Source of the DNA: Chthoniobacterales bacterium
GTDB lineage: Bacteria > Verrucomicrobiota > Verrucomicrobiia > Chthoniobacterales > UBA10450
Length of the DNA stretch: 64,000 bases
Assembly: GCA_013821455.1 (NCBI GenBank)
Contig: JACDGS010000009.1
Coordinates: 38,171-102,170, forward strand
Reading direction: 5' to 3'
Shown here: piece after piece, positions 27,266 to 35,741 of the stretch
Layout of the letters: each line of letters starts with the position of its first letter
Position numbering within the stretch: position 1 is the first letter of the stretch
Position numbers and translations under genes: made by a program
Notes under the pieces: generated by a model
Seen by the model: the letters and a program-made list of their open reading frames with translations, nothing else
Told to the model about the DNA's origin: nothing
Database searches by the model: none

Positions 27266-28846
27266 GTGAGAAAAATTTTCATGGTCGCGATGTGGGTGTG
27301 CGCGCAGGCAGTCCTGCAGGCGCAGGAGCCTGTGCCGTCTCCCTCGCCTAACGACGTCGAACTTTTGCGCCAGCAGGTGCAGGCGCTGACCGAGACGGTA
27401 AAAAGTTTGCAGAAACAAGTAAAAGCGCAGCAGGACGTGATCTCGAAAATAAACGTCGAGCCGGCTCCGCTCCCAGCAAATGCCAGCGCTTCCACCGCGC
27501 CCTCGCCCGCCGCGAGCACGCCGCCGGCGTTTGCCACAACTGACGATTCGGTCGTGGCTTCCGCGCCGCCTCCGCCACCCGGCGCGACCGGACCTGCGGC
27601 CGCCGCGGTCAATTCGCAATTCCCCACGACCGATGCGTCGGTCACCACTTCAAACGAAACGATCTCTTCGACCGGCGCGGGCGCTTCGCTCACTGCGCCC
27701 ATGACGGTCGCGGGCAGCGTCGCCAGCGGCAATTACATGAACATTTCGTTCGATGGGCAATTCGCCCTCGCTTATTCGAGCGATCGCAATCTCGATCAGC
27801 TCGAGGTCGGCGATCACGATCCGCTGCAGCGAGGATTTAATGCACGCAATCTCGAACTCGCGCTTGATGGCGCGGTCGATCCTTGTTTTGAAGGCTTCGC
27901 GAACATCGTTTTCAAACTCGATAACGACAACGCGACCAACATCGAAGTCGAGGAAGCGTTCCTGCAAACGACGAATTTGCCCGCAGGTTTGCAGCTCAAG
28001 GCCGGGCAATTTTTCTCCGCCTTCGGACGAATCAATCCGACCCATCCGCACACCTGGGATTTCGCGGACGACTCGCTCGTGCACGGTCTCTTTCTGGGAG
28101 ACGACGGGCTGCGCGGAGTGGGCGCGCAAATTTCGTGGACGGTGCCGGTGTCGTGGTATTCGCAGTTTATTTTTGGGGTACAAAATGGGCGCGGCAATAC
28201 CGGATTTTCCTTCCGCAATCCGGGCGTCGATGGAACTTTCTTCGGCCGCCTAACGACTGATCGGGAAGCGCGCGGCGTACAGGATTTCGTTTATATACCG
28301 CGCTTTGAAAGCTCGTTCGATCTCAGCGCGACGCAGACCGTGCTTGGCGGTATTTCCGGCGCCTTCGGGCCTAACGAAACCGGCGCGGACTCGTACACGC
28401 AGATTTACGGCGCCGACCTTCTTTACAAATGGAAATCGCCGCGCGCGGAAGGCGGATTCCCGTTTGTGAAATGGCAGACGGAAGCGATGTATCGCCGCTT
28501 CGAAGCCGGGCGCGGCGTCGCTCAGTCGTTCCCGGTCGCGGAGACGTTTCACGATTGGGGAATGTATTCGCAGGTCATCTGGGGATTCAAGAAGGGCTGG
28601 ACCACCGGCCTGCGCGGCGATTACGTGCACATGCAGGCCTCGGATTTTACCGACAGTCTCGATCGGCAAAGCCGCTCGCGCGTCTCCGCCGATTTAACTT
28701 GGTATCCGACCGAGTTTTCGAAAATCCGGCTGCAGTACAACCACGATTTTCTGGAGGAGGATCACTTTCTCACCGCGCATCAGGCCGACTCGATTTTCCT
28801 CCAGTTCGAATTCATCCTCGGCGCGCACGGGGCGCACAAATTTTGA
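27266..28846 (+). CDS. Outer-membrane beta-barrel porin with N-terminal coiled coil
   Basis: A strong GGGAGGA ribosome-binding site (27254-27260) favours the GTG at 27266, giving 526 residues; the frame is open further upstream. A signal peptide ends near Leu-Gln-Ala-Gln. Residues about 30-60 form a short coiled coil, then comes a Pro/Ala/Thr-rich linker of about 100 residues. From about 160 onward the strand pattern with Asn-Leu-Glu-Leu, Ala-Gly-Gln-Phe-Phe and a terminal aromatic residue fits a porin barrel. Its position before the metal solute-binding gene suggests a metal-uptake pore (inference). Three octamers lie within it. Confidence 0.75.
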   Translation: MRKIFMVAMWVCAQAVLQAQEPVPSPSPNDVELLRQQVQALTETVKSLQKQVKAQQDVISKINVEPAPLPANASASTAPSPAASTPPAFATTDDSVVASAPPPPPGATGPAAAAVNSQFPTTDASVTTSNETISSTGAGASLTAPMTVAGSVASGNYMNISFDGQFALAYSSDRNLDQLEVGDHDPLQRGFNARNLELALDGAVDPCFEGFANIVFKLDNDNATNIEVEEAFLQTTNLPAGLQLKAGQFFSAFGRINPTHPHTWDFADDSLVHGLFLGDDGLRGVGAQISWTVPVSWYSQFIFGVQNGRGNTGFSFRNPGVDGTFFGRLTTDREARGVQDFVYIPRFESSFDLSATQTVLGGISGAFGPNETGADSYTQIYGADLLYKWKSPRAEGGFPFVKWQTEAMYRRFEAGRGVAQSFPVAETFHDWGMYSQVIWGFKKGWTTGLRGDYVHMQASDFTDSLDRQSRSRVSADLTWYPTEFSKIRLQYNHDFLEEDHFLTAHQADSIFLQFEFILGAHGAHKF

Positions 28847-28859
28847 TGCGTGCGCCACT

Positions 28860-28974
28860 TGTCATCCTGAGCCGGCGCAGCGCGGCGAAGGACCCCGCAA
28901 CCGTCACTCGACCTCACTTGCAAGAATTACGCCGAGCAACGCTGGCGGGGTCCCTCGCTCCGCTCGGGATGACA
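28860..28974. repeat. TGTCATCC-type inverted-repeat element (copy 1)
   Basis: The element begins TGTCATCCTGAG and ends CTCGGGATGACA, with further pairing inside (GAAGGACCCCGC against GCGGGGTCCCTC). It lies in the 163-bp space between the porin and solute-binding genes. Related copies are at 49067-49180 and 58333-58470, with a short form at 55148-55176. It has no coding capacity and is a MITE-like element. Confidence 0.85.
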
Positions 28975-29009
28975 AGTCAGCGCACGTCACCTTTGCCTAA
29001 CGAATAACT

Positions 29010-29924
29010 ATGAAAACCGAATACCTTACAAAACTGGCCGCAGTTTTCGGTCTTTGCCTAACGACGACTTTGACTGCCCAGGCCAAAGTCAACGTCGTCG
29101 CAACGCTGCCGGATTACGCCGCGATCGCGCGGGAAGTCGGCGGCGACAATGTCGATGTGACCGTGCTCGCGAAGCCAACCGAAGACCCGCATTTCGTCGA
29201 TGCCCGCCCGAGTTTCGTGGTGAAATTGCGCCAGGCCGACATGCTCATCGACGGCGGCGCGGAGCTGGAAATCGGCTGGCTCCCGCCGCTTCTGCAAAAC
29301 GCACGCAATCCGAAAATCGCCGCCGGCCAGCCGGGCCGTGTCGAGGCCTCGCAAGGCGTGCGCCTGATGGATGTGCCCGCAACTCTGACCCGCGCGGCGG
29401 GCGACGTGCACGCGATGGGAAATCCACATTTCATGGTCGATCCGATCATCGCAAAAGCGGTCGCCGCGCACATCGCGAGCTCGCTTGCGGCAATTGATCC
29501 CGCACACGCCGCCGCATTTCAGACTAACGAGAAGCAGTTCGAAGCCACGATCAACGCCAAGCTCCAGGAATGGGGCGCGAAACTGCTGCCGTATCGCGGT
29601 CAGAGCCTGGTGGCTTATCACGATTCGTGGGTTTATTTCGCGCATCGTTTCGGATTTAACATCAACATTTTTCTCGAGCCGAAACCGGGCATCCCGCCGT
29701 CCCCTTCTCACCTGGCCGAGGTCATCGCAGAGATGAAGGCGCAGAAGATCAAGGCGATCATCGTCGAGCCCTATCACAATCGGAAAATCGCCGAGAAAGT
29801 TGCGGAATCGACCGGCGCGAAGGTGGTGGAGTTTGCGCAATTCCCCGGTGCGCTCCCGGACACCGATACGTATGTGAAGCTAATCGACTCACTCGTGAAC
29901 CATCTTACCTCCGCCTTGAAATGA
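29010..29924 (+). CDS. Metal ABC transporter solute-binding protein (cluster A-I, ZnuA/MntA type)
   Basis: The 304-residue protein has a signal peptide (ending near Leu-Thr-Ala-Gln-Ala) and the cluster A-I metal-binding fold. Likely ligands are His in Asp-Pro-His-Phe near residue 61, His in Gly-Asn-Pro-His-Phe-Met-Val-Asp near 137, His in Ala-Tyr-His-Asp near 204, and an acidic residue near 275. The His-rich loop typical of ZnuA is absent, so manganese or iron is also possible. An octamer sits at 28996-29003, six bases before the ATG; there is no Shine-Dalgarno sequence but the same ATAACTATGAAA context as the gene at 13340. Confidence 0.88.
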   Translation: MKTEYLTKLAAVFGLCLTTTLTAQAKVNVVATLPDYAAIAREVGGDNVDVTVLAKPTEDPHFVDARPSFVVKLRQADMLIDGGAELEIGWLPPLLQNARNPKIAAGQPGRVEASQGVRLMDVPATLTRAAGDVHAMGNPHFMVDPIIAKAVAAHIASSLAAIDPAHAAAFQTNEKQFEATINAKLQEWGAKLLPYRGQSLVAYHDSWVYFAHRFGFNINIFLEPKPGIPPSPSHLAEVIAEMKAQKIKAIIVEPYHNRKIAEKVAESTGAKVVEFAQFPGALPDTDTYVKLIDSLVNHLTSALK

Positions 29925-29941
29925 AACGCTGCGCCATAAAT

Positions 29942-30073
29942 TCCGGGGAGCGCACGCGCCTCGCGTGCCCATTTCGGCGCCTCGCCGAAATGCTCTTTGC
30001 GCCCGGCGCTGCGTCCACAGAAGCAATCGGCGAGGCGCCGATCGCAGCACGCGAGGCGCGTGCGCTCCCCGGA
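29942..30073. repeat. 132-bp element with perfect 27-bp terminal inverted repeats
   Basis: Positions 29942-29968 and 30047-30073 are perfect reverse complements over 27 bp, starting TCCGGGGAGCGCACGCG. Inside are two more hairpins, one around ATTTCGGCG/CGCCGAAAT. It lies between the solute-binding and permease genes, where a folded transcript could lower downstream expression. No transposase is present, so it is a MITE-like element. Confidence 0.88.
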
Positions 30074-30095
30074 GTTTTCGCGCAGCGCCACTGAC

Positions 30096-30914
30096 ATGTG
30101 GGATGTGATGTTTTGGCCGGTGGTGGCCTGTGTTTTGTTGCCTTGGCTGCTGGTCTATCTCGGGCTCCATGTCGTTAGGCGCGGAATCATTTTTATCGAC
30201 ATCGCGATGGCGCAGATGGCGTCGTTAGGCATTTGCGTCGCCGTCTTGCTCCATCTGAATCTCGAGAGTTGGACGACCTTTTTTATCGCACTCGGGTTCA
30301 CGCTCGTGGGCGCGGCGATTTTTTCCGTCACCGGGAAACGGGCCAGCCCGATTCCGCAGGAGGCTGTCATTGGGATCGGCTATGTCGTAGCGGCCGCGGC
30401 CGCGGTGCTTTTGCTCAGCCGCGCCGCGGAGGGCGACGAGGAAATCAAGAACATGCTCGTCGGTAATATTCTGCTTGTGAGCCCGACCGACGTTTGGAAA
30501 TGCTTCGCGCTTTTTGCGCTCGTCGCCGCGGTGCATTTCGCTTTGCGGCGTTCGATCCTGCTCGTCTCCTTCGAGCGCGAGACTGCTTACGATCGAGGCT
30601 TTCGCGTGCGCTGGTGGGATTTTCTCTTTTATGCGCTCTTCGGTTTGGTGGTGACCAGTTTTGTGCGCATTGCGGGCGTGCTGCTGGTTTTCACTTACCT
30701 GATCGTGCCGGCCGTTTGCGGAATCAGCCTGGCGACGTCGTTAGGCAAACGCCTGCTCATCGGCTGGGCGATTGCGCTCGTCGGTGGCGTGGCGGGTTTG
30801 TTTTTTTCTTTTCGCTGGGACCTGCCTTCCGGCGCGGCAATCGTCTGCACCTTTGGCGTGCTCCTGATTCTGGTCAGCCTTGTCGGCGCGTTCCGGCGCA
30901 GCGCCCGCGCCTAG
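30096..30914 (+). CDS. Metal ABC transporter permease (ABC-3 family, ZnuB type)
   Basis: The ATG at 30096 gives 272 residues with eight predicted membrane helices. The family pattern is clear: Arg-Arg-Gly-Ile-Ile-Phe-Ile-Asp in place of the usual early motif, Ala-Gln-Met-Ala-Ser-Leu-Gly, Gln-Glu-Ala-Val-Ile-Gly near residue 88, Gly-Asn-Ile-Leu near 125, and Phe-Thr-Tyr-Leu-Ile-Val-Pro-Ala near 200. It forms the membrane channel for the substrate delivered by the solute-binding protein. No ATPase gene of this transporter lies in the window. Octamers at 30172, 30222 and 30738 are all in the coding region. Confidence 0.88.
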   Translation: MWDVMFWPVVACVLLPWLLVYLGLHVVRRGIIFIDIAMAQMASLGICVAVLLHLNLESWTTFFIALGFTLVGAAIFSVTGKRASPIPQEAVIGIGYVVAAAAAVLLLSRAAEGDEEIKNMLVGNILLVSPTDVWKCFALFALVAAVHFALRRSILLVSFERETAYDRGFRVRWWDFLFYALFGLVVTSFVRIAGVLLVFTYLIVPAVCGISLATSLGKRLLIGWAIALVGGVAGLFFSFRWDLPSGAAIVCTFGVLLILVSLVGAFRRSARA

Positions 30915-30981
30915 CCCGCCGCCGAACTCTGAGGTTCGCGCCTTGCGCGCCCTTTCGTTCCGCGCATAGATTCTGCTCCCC

Positions 30982-31689
30982 ATGACAATCATGAAAGTGC
31001 GTTTCGTTCTTCTTTTCCTGGCGAGTTTTTTTGCCGCATCCATGGCTTGGGCGCAGCGGCAACACGAGTACATCGTCCTCGTCGGCGGGCCGTCGCTCCA
31101 GCAATGGGAGCAGTACAAAGCACAGCCGCACGATCATTGGTGGGCGAACTTCGTGCACTCGGCGCGGGTGCGGACAGATCAACTGCGGGCCGAGCAAGGT
31201 GCCGACACGATGATTACCTGGCTGGTTTTCAAGCCGGGCTATGTCGATCGCGGTGAGCAGGAACACCAGAACCTCCTCGCGAACATCGAAAGCGTGCGCG
31301 ACAAGCTGCATCTGAACCTGGTTTATTTTTCGCGCGGCGGAGATGTGATCGACTACCTGAACAACGGCCAGCCACGCGATCGCGTGAAGGTCTCCGGGTT
31401 CGAATATTTCGGGCATTCGAATCGCGCCTGTTTTCTCTTCGACTACAGCAACGTCGTCGATAGCGCGTCGAAATCGTGGTTGCACGAATCCGAGTTGAAG
31501 AAGATCGACCGTCGCGATTTTGTCCGCGGCGCTTACGTCAAAAGCTGGGGCTGCCATACCGGAGAAAGCATGAGCAGACTTTGGCGGGATGCGACCGGGA
31601 CGCGGATGTGGGGGGCGATCGGGAAGACAGATTATTCAACCGGAGAATTGCCCGCACTTTCCTCGATCGGGGGGAAGTGGGTTAATTAA
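30982..31689 (+). CDS. Secreted protein with possible caspase-like His/Cys dyad
   Basis: The 235-residue protein has a signal peptide (cleavage near Ala-Trp-Ala-Gln); an ATG at 30991 is an alternative start. I do not recognise a named family. The segment Glu-Tyr-Phe-Gly-His-Ser-Asn near residue 137 and Lys-Ser-Trp-Gly-Cys-His-Thr-Gly-Glu-Ser near 188 follow beta-strand-like sequence, an order reminiscent of clan CD cysteine peptidases and DUF4347-type domains. Activity is an inference from that motif only. It precedes an ECF sigma/anti-sigma pair by 130 bp. Confidence 0.55.
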   Translation: MTIMKVRFVLLFLASFFAASMAWAQRQHEYIVLVGGPSLQQWEQYKAQPHDHWWANFVHSARVRTDQLRAEQGADTMITWLVFKPGYVDRGEQEHQNLLANIESVRDKLHLNLVYFSRGGDVIDYLNNGQPRDRVKVSGFEYFGHSNRACFLFDYSNVVDSASKSWLHESELKKIDRRDFVRGAYVKSWGCHTGESMSRLWRDATGTRMWGAIGKTDYSTGELPALSSIGGKWVN

Positions 31690-31819
31690 GACCGGCTCGC
31701 CCGAGAGCGGCACGCGTCGGAATAACGCGCCGCCTCGCACCTCGCATCTTCGAAGACGGGATTCGTCTCACTCAATCGATTTCCTTGGCGGGGATTGCCC
31801 GCTCCATTAAGGTCGCGAC

Positions 31820-32350
31820 GTGGCGACTCTCGACTTCGAAAAATTGGTCGAAGATTTTTACATGCCACTTTATCGTTTCGCACTCTCCCTCAGTCGCCGG
31901 GAATCGGATGCCGCCGATCTCACCCAGCAGACTTTTTTTCTCTGGGCCTCGAAGGGGCATCAACTGCGCGACGCCTCGAAGGTGAAGACGTGGCTGTTCA
32001 CTTCGCTCTATCGCGAATTTCTCGGACGCAAACGACAGCAGGATCGCTACGTCGACTCGGAGAACAATCCCGAAGCGATCAGCGCGCAGGTCGTTCCTGC
32101 TTCGGTCGTGAATCAACTCGATGGCGAAATCGTCCATCGAGCGCTGCTCGATTTGGAGGAGACTTACCGTGCGCCGCTCACGCTCTTTTATCTGCAACAG
32201 CATTCCTACAAGGAAATCGCGGAGACGCTCGCGATCCCGATCGGCACGGTGATGTCGCGTATTTCGAGAGGCAAAGCGCAGCTCCGGCGCGCGCTCGCGG
32301 ATAATGTTGGCCTAACGAAAAGCGAAAAGGGGGACGCCGCCCATGACTGA
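31820..32350 (+). CDS. ECF-family RNA polymerase sigma factor
   Basis: The 176-residue protein begins at a GTG and has sigma region 2 (Leu-Tyr-Arg-Phe-Ala-Leu-Ser-Leu, Asp-Ala-Ala-Asp-Leu-Thr-Gln-Gln-Thr-Phe, Trp-Leu-Phe-Thr-Ser-Leu-Tyr) and region 4 (Leu-Phe-Tyr-Leu-Gln-Gln-His-Ser-Tyr-Lys-Glu-Ile-Ala-Glu-Thr-Leu, then Gly-Thr-Val-Met-Ser-Arg). It directs RNA polymerase to its own regulon. The next gene overlaps by 8 bp and encodes a membrane protein with anti-sigma layout. An octamer near the end encodes Leu-Thr. Confidence 0.92.
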   Translation: MATLDFEKLVEDFYMPLYRFALSLSRRESDAADLTQQTFFLWASKGHQLRDASKVKTWLFTSLYREFLGRKRQQDRYVDSENNPEAISAQVVPASVVNQLDGEIVHRALLDLEETYRAPLTLFYLQQHSYKEIAETLAIPIGTVMSRISRGKAQLRRALADNVGLTKSEKGDAAHD

Positions 32351-33086
32351 AGAAGAGGCGCGGCTGATTTTGCAGTCCTATCGGTCAGACGAAGAGGACG
32401 ACGATCCGCAGGTCGCGGAGGCGCTGCGCAAAGCGGCCGAGAGTCCGGAGATGACGCGCTGGCTGGCCGAGGAACAGGCCTTCGACCGCGCGATCGCCGC
32501 GCATCTTGAAGCGGTGCCGGCGCCGTTCGGTTTGAAGACTCGCATCCTCGCTACGAACGCGCCCAAAGCCTCGCGTGGGTGGCTGCCTTGGTTTGCTACG
32601 CTGACGGCGGCGGCTGTGGCGTTAGTGTTGCTGGCCCAAGGAGCGGGCTGGTGGCGAACCCCCAAACAGGTCGCCGGTTCACCCTCGGAATACGCCCGCG
32701 AGATGACGAGCTTTATTCAGCTCACGCCTTCGCTCGAAATGAAGAGCAACGATCTGGGTGAGATCAAAAATTGGCTGCAGAAAAAGAACATGGCGCCGAT
32801 GAAAGTGCCGGCGCAGTTGGCGGCGCTCGCGCCGGTCGGCTGTCGCATTCTTTCGTTCCGCGAGCAGGATGTGACGCTCATATGTTTTCGGCGCGAAGGC
32901 GACCGGCTTGCTCATCTCTTCACCGTAAATCGCGCCGCGCTGCCGAACGTGAAGCCCGGTGACAAGCCTATTTTCGAGAATGAAAAAGGCTGGATGACGG
33001 CGACCTGGGCGGAAGGCGATCAGGTTTACATGGTCGCGATGCAGGGCGGACGCGCGGCGATCGAAAAATATTTGCCCGACGCCTAA
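32343..33086 (+). CDS. Probable membrane anti-sigma factor
   Basis: The 247-residue protein has an acidic, helical cytoplasmic part (about 1-80), one membrane helix near 82-100, and an extracytoplasmic domain rich in beta pattern. This is the usual layout of an anti-sigma factor that holds an ECF sigma at the membrane. No zinc-binding His-x3-Cys-x2-Cys motif is visible in the N-terminal part, so it is not a ZAS-type protein. It overlaps the sigma gene by 8 bp. Its stop codon is the TAA in an octamer (33082-33089). It converges with the ExbD gene at 33099. Confidence 0.75.
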   Translation: MTEEEARLILQSYRSDEEDDDPQVAEALRKAAESPEMTRWLAEEQAFDRAIAAHLEAVPAPFGLKTRILATNAPKASRGWLPWFATLTAAAVALVLLAQGAGWWRTPKQVAGSPSEYAREMTSFIQLTPSLEMKSNDLGEIKNWLQKKNMAPMKVPAQLAALAPVGCRILSFREQDVTLICFRREGDRLAHLFTVNRAALPNVKPGDKPIFENEKGWMTATWAEGDQVYMVAMQGGRAAIEKYLPDA

Positions 33087-33098
33087 CGAGTCCGGCGC

Positions 33099-33542
33099 TT
33101 ATTCTTCTTCGGCAACGGTGAAGGTGACGTTGTCGATCTTCGCGACTGCGAGAGCATCAAGGACGTCGATGGTGCGGCTGTATTTCGCCTGGGTGTCGCT
33201 AATGATCGTGACCACCGCCGGCGTTTTCGCCGCGTCGGCATTTTGTTTCAGGCGCAGGAGTGTGCCTTTGAGTTGCGGCAGATCCTGACTGGTGGCCGAG
33301 TCGAAAGGCTCGTCATTTAGCGAAACCTCACCGGTGTCGGAGATGGTGATGATTTGTTCATCGACAAACTCCGTCGAGGTCGAGGTCTCCACGCTGCCGG
33401 GGAGTTGGGTGTTGAGCTCCTTCTCCACCTTCACCGCGCCGGCCATGACCATGAAAAAAAGCATGATGACAAAGACGACGTCGATCATCGGCGCGATCTG
33501 GAAACCGAGGTTGCCTTCGTTGGGGTTCAGCTCGAGGCGCAT
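33099..33542 (-). CDS. exbD: ExbD/TolR-family protein (second copy)
   Basis: The 147-residue protein has a short cytoplasmic start (Pro-Asn-Glu-Gly-Asn-Leu-Gly-Phe-Gln-Ile-Ala-Pro-Met-Ile-Asp-Val-Val-Phe), one membrane helix containing the Asp-Val that conducts protons in this family, and a periplasmic domain. It works with the ExbB-type protein to convert proton-motive force into movement. It lies last in a five-gene unit and starts 3 bp after its sister ExbD gene. Confidence 0.88.
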   Translation of the reverse strand: MRLELNPNEGNLGFQIAPMIDVVFVIMLFFMVMAGAVKVEKELNTQLPGSVETSTSTEFVDEQIITISDTGEVSLNDEPFDSATSQDLPQLKGTLLRLKQNADAAKTPAVVTIISDTQAKYSRTIDVLDALAVAKIDNVTFTVAEEE

Positions 33543-33545
33543 TGG

Positions 33546-34007
33546 TTACTCCTTGTTCACCGCGGAGAACGAGATGTCAGTGATACCGGCCTCGCCGCAT
33601 GCGTTCATCGCTTGGGAGACGTAGATGGCCGGCACTTCACGATCGCCACGAATGACGGCACGAAAGGTTGGGTTGGCGCCGGCCGTCACCTTTTTCTCGC
33701 CCGTGATGCGCGCCGTCTTCAAAGGCTCGATCAGGTCGCCGGCGATTTTGTAAGTGCGATCGTCGAAGACGAAGAGCGCTTTCTTGTCCGGTAATTTCCA
33801 GCGCACATTCAGGATCGCTTCGGCGCGCGTGTTGTCTTTTTTTTGCGCGTCTTTCGCGATGGGCAACTGGATCGTTTTATCGACCTTCAAGACCTGCGCG
33901 GAAGTGATGGTCATGAAAAAAACCAGAATAGTCAGGAGCACGTCTATCATCGGCGCGACCTGAAATTCAGGCTCGCCCGACTCGCTGCCTCCTCCGCCGC
34001 CGGCCAT
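33546..34007 (-). CDS. exbD: ExbD/TolR-family protein (first copy)
   Basis: This 153-residue protein has a Gly-rich N-terminal stretch, then Phe-Gln-Val-Ala-Pro-Met-Ile-Asp-Val-Leu-Leu-Thr-Ile-Leu-Val-Phe-Phe in the single membrane helix with the family aspartate. The periplasmic part has Ile-Arg-Gly-Asp-Arg-Glu-Val-Pro near the end, equivalent to the usual Arg-x-Asp segment. It begins one base after the ExbB stop. Two unlike ExbD proteins beside one ExbB is common in Planctomycetes and Verrucomicrobia. Confidence 0.88.
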   Translation of the reverse strand: MAGGGGGSESGEPEFQVAPMIDVLLTILVFFMTITSAQVLKVDKTIQLPIAKDAQKKDNTRAEAILNVRWKLPDKKALFVFDDRTYKIAGDLIEPLKTARITGEKKVTAGANPTFRAVIRGDREVPAIYVSQAMNACGEAGITDISFSAVNKE

Positions 34008-34008
34008 T

Positions 34009-34866
34009 TTAAGTTGAGAGTTGCTGCGTGGCGCCGGTCGGAATGCGTCCGCTCATTCGACCGCTGCCATCTTCTGCGGGGACCATCCAATTTGGCGTCG
34101 CCGCATAAAGCTCTTCGTCGCCGAGGTGCACTCCGGCGAGCGACTCGTAGGGCATTTTGCGGAAGAGACTGTTCACGATGTCCTGCACATGATGGATCGC
34201 GTCGGCCGCGCGATTCCGCAGAAAATAAAACGCGCCGAAAGCGGGGATGGCGATGACAAGACCGCTCGCGGTCGCCACCAGCACTTCGCCGATCGCGGCG
34301 GAGAGTCCGGAAGGATCGCCGATGCCGCTCGCGCCAAGTTTGGCGAAGGCTTTGATCATGCCGGTAACCGTGCCTAACAAACCGATCATCGGCGTGCAAA
34401 CACCAATAACGGAGAGATAGCTGATGTAAGTCTGCATCTGGGAATTTTCCTTGGCCAGCGCCCCGAGCATGCCTTCCTCCGCCACGGCTTTGCCTTCACC
34501 CAAAAGGCTTACGCCCACGCGTAAAACATTCGTTAGGGGCGAGGTGTTTTCCTTGCAGTAATTATAAGCGCCAACGTAATCGCCCTGCCGGAAGAGCGTC
34601 TTCACCGCCTCTTCCTGCGCCGGTGGCGCGATTTTTTTGCGCGAGGTGCGAATGACGCCGTCACCGATCAGGTAGAGCGTCGCGATCGAGCAAAGGCCGA
34701 TCGGAAACATGACCCAGCCGCCTTCCTTGATTTGCTCCCAAAGCGTTTTGGTTTGCACGCCTGGAGGCGGCGCGGCGGGTGAAGCTTCCTGGGCCAGGCA
34801 GGCCGTCGTGAGAAAAAGAAACGCCGCGGCAGCAGCGGAGAAAAAGGTTCGAGAAGGGATTTTCAT
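34009..34866 (-). CDS. exbB: ExbB/TolQ/MotA-family proton channel protein with N-terminal extension
   Basis: The 285-residue protein begins with a signal-like segment ending near Cys-Leu-Ala-Gln and a Pro-rich linker, which is longer than Escherichia ExbB. The core has three membrane helices, with Gly-Leu-Leu-Gly-Thr-Val-Thr-Gly-Met near residue 165 and Ala-Ser-Gly-Leu-Val-Ile-Ala-Ile-Pro-Ala near 205, which line the proton path in the family. It partners the two ExbD proteins. An octamer lies 3 bp before the ATG (34869-34876) and another inside (34530). Confidence 0.9.
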   Translation of the reverse strand: MKIPSRTFFSAAAAAFLFLTTACLAQEASPAAPPPGVQTKTLWEQIKEGGWVMFPIGLCSIATLYLIGDGVIRTSRKKIAPPAQEEAVKTLFRQGDYVGAYNYCKENTSPLTNVLRVGVSLLGEGKAVAEEGMLGALAKENSQMQTYISYLSVIGVCTPMIGLLGTVTGMIKAFAKLGASGIGDPSGLSAAIGEVLVATASGLVIAIPAFGAFYFLRNRAADAIHHVQDIVNSLFRKMPYESLAGVHLGDEELYAATPNWMVPAEDGSGRMSGRIPTGATQQLST

Positions 34867-34904
34867 ATTCGTTAGGCGCGGATGGCGCGTTCTCTTTGGC
34901 GGTT

Positions 34905-35741
34905 TTATTTTGCGAGCTTCTTTAATTCTGTCCGGGCCAAATCGGCCTGGGCGGATTTTGGGAACTGCGCGGTTAGATCATTAAGTGATTTCTTTGCCCT
35001 GTCCAAGTCTTCCAGGCCGCGGAAGGCGCGACTGCTGCCGAGGAGCGCGGGCGGCATCCAAAGCTTTTCGTCCTGATAAAAAACGGGGACGTGCAGGTAG
35101 GCGAGGACCGCGTCATCCCAGGTGCGCTGGGCGAGAAGCGCGTCGCCTTTTTTCACCCAAGCCTCCGCGAGAACGGAAGGCTTCGCGCTCTCTTTGATCA
35201 CGGCATCGCAAAGCGCGATCGCCTTCGCGTAATCTTCTTTGTGAATCAGGCTCGCCACTACTTGTAACTGCGCCGCGCGCGCGGTCTCCGGGTCAGTGGA
35301 ATTTTTGCGGATTTCTTCACCGAGCGATTCGGCTTGTTTATCGAGCTGCATCCCGGCCAGCGCAGAGACTTTCAGCAACGCGGCCTGCGCCCAAAAGTTG
35401 CCGGGCACGTTGCGGAACGGCTCCTGAAATTTCACCACCGGCTCGATCTCGGCGAGGGCTTTGGCCGGCGCGCCCTGGGTAAGAAAAGCTTCTGTCGTCT
35501 TGAATTGCGGTGGTTCTGGAAAATCGATCCGCGCGATGGTGGAGATTTGATAGCCGACTTCGCCGGTGCTCGAACCGACTTGGACTCCTCCCATGAGCAT
35601 GTCACCGCTGCGGCGGACACCTTTCGCCTCGATCATTTGACCCGTCTTGAGCTGAATATTCTGAGCCCGAGAAATGGAAAAAGAGGAGAAAAGAAAGAAG
35701 CAAAAAACAAAACTAAAACCGCCGCGCGATCGGTAACTCAT
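34905..35741 (-). CDS. Secreted TPR protein of the Exb operon
   Basis: The 278-residue protein has a signal peptide (ending near Ser-Arg-Ala-Gln). The first 70 residues form a small beta-rich part, and the remainder is helical with three or four TPR-like repeats and an Ala-Lys-Lys-Ser-Leu-Asn-Asp-Leu end. It is probably periplasmic. Its start overlaps the stop of the 940-residue TPR gene by 4 bp, and the ExbB gene follows after 38 bp, so it belongs to one unit with them. No family name can be given. Confidence 0.75.
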   Translation of the reverse strand: MSYRSRGGFSFVFCFFLFSSFSISRAQNIQLKTGQMIEAKGVRRSGDMLMGGVQVGSSTGEVGYQISTIARIDFPEPPQFKTTEAFLTQGAPAKALAEIEPVVKFQEPFRNVPGNFWAQAALLKVSALAGMQLDKQAESLGEEIRKNSTDPETARAAQLQVVASLIHKEDYAKAIALCDAVIKESAKPSVLAEAWVKKGDALLAQRTWDDAVLAYLHVPVFYQDEKLWMPPALLGSSRAFRGLEDLDRAKKSLNDLTAQFPKSAQADLARTELKKLAK

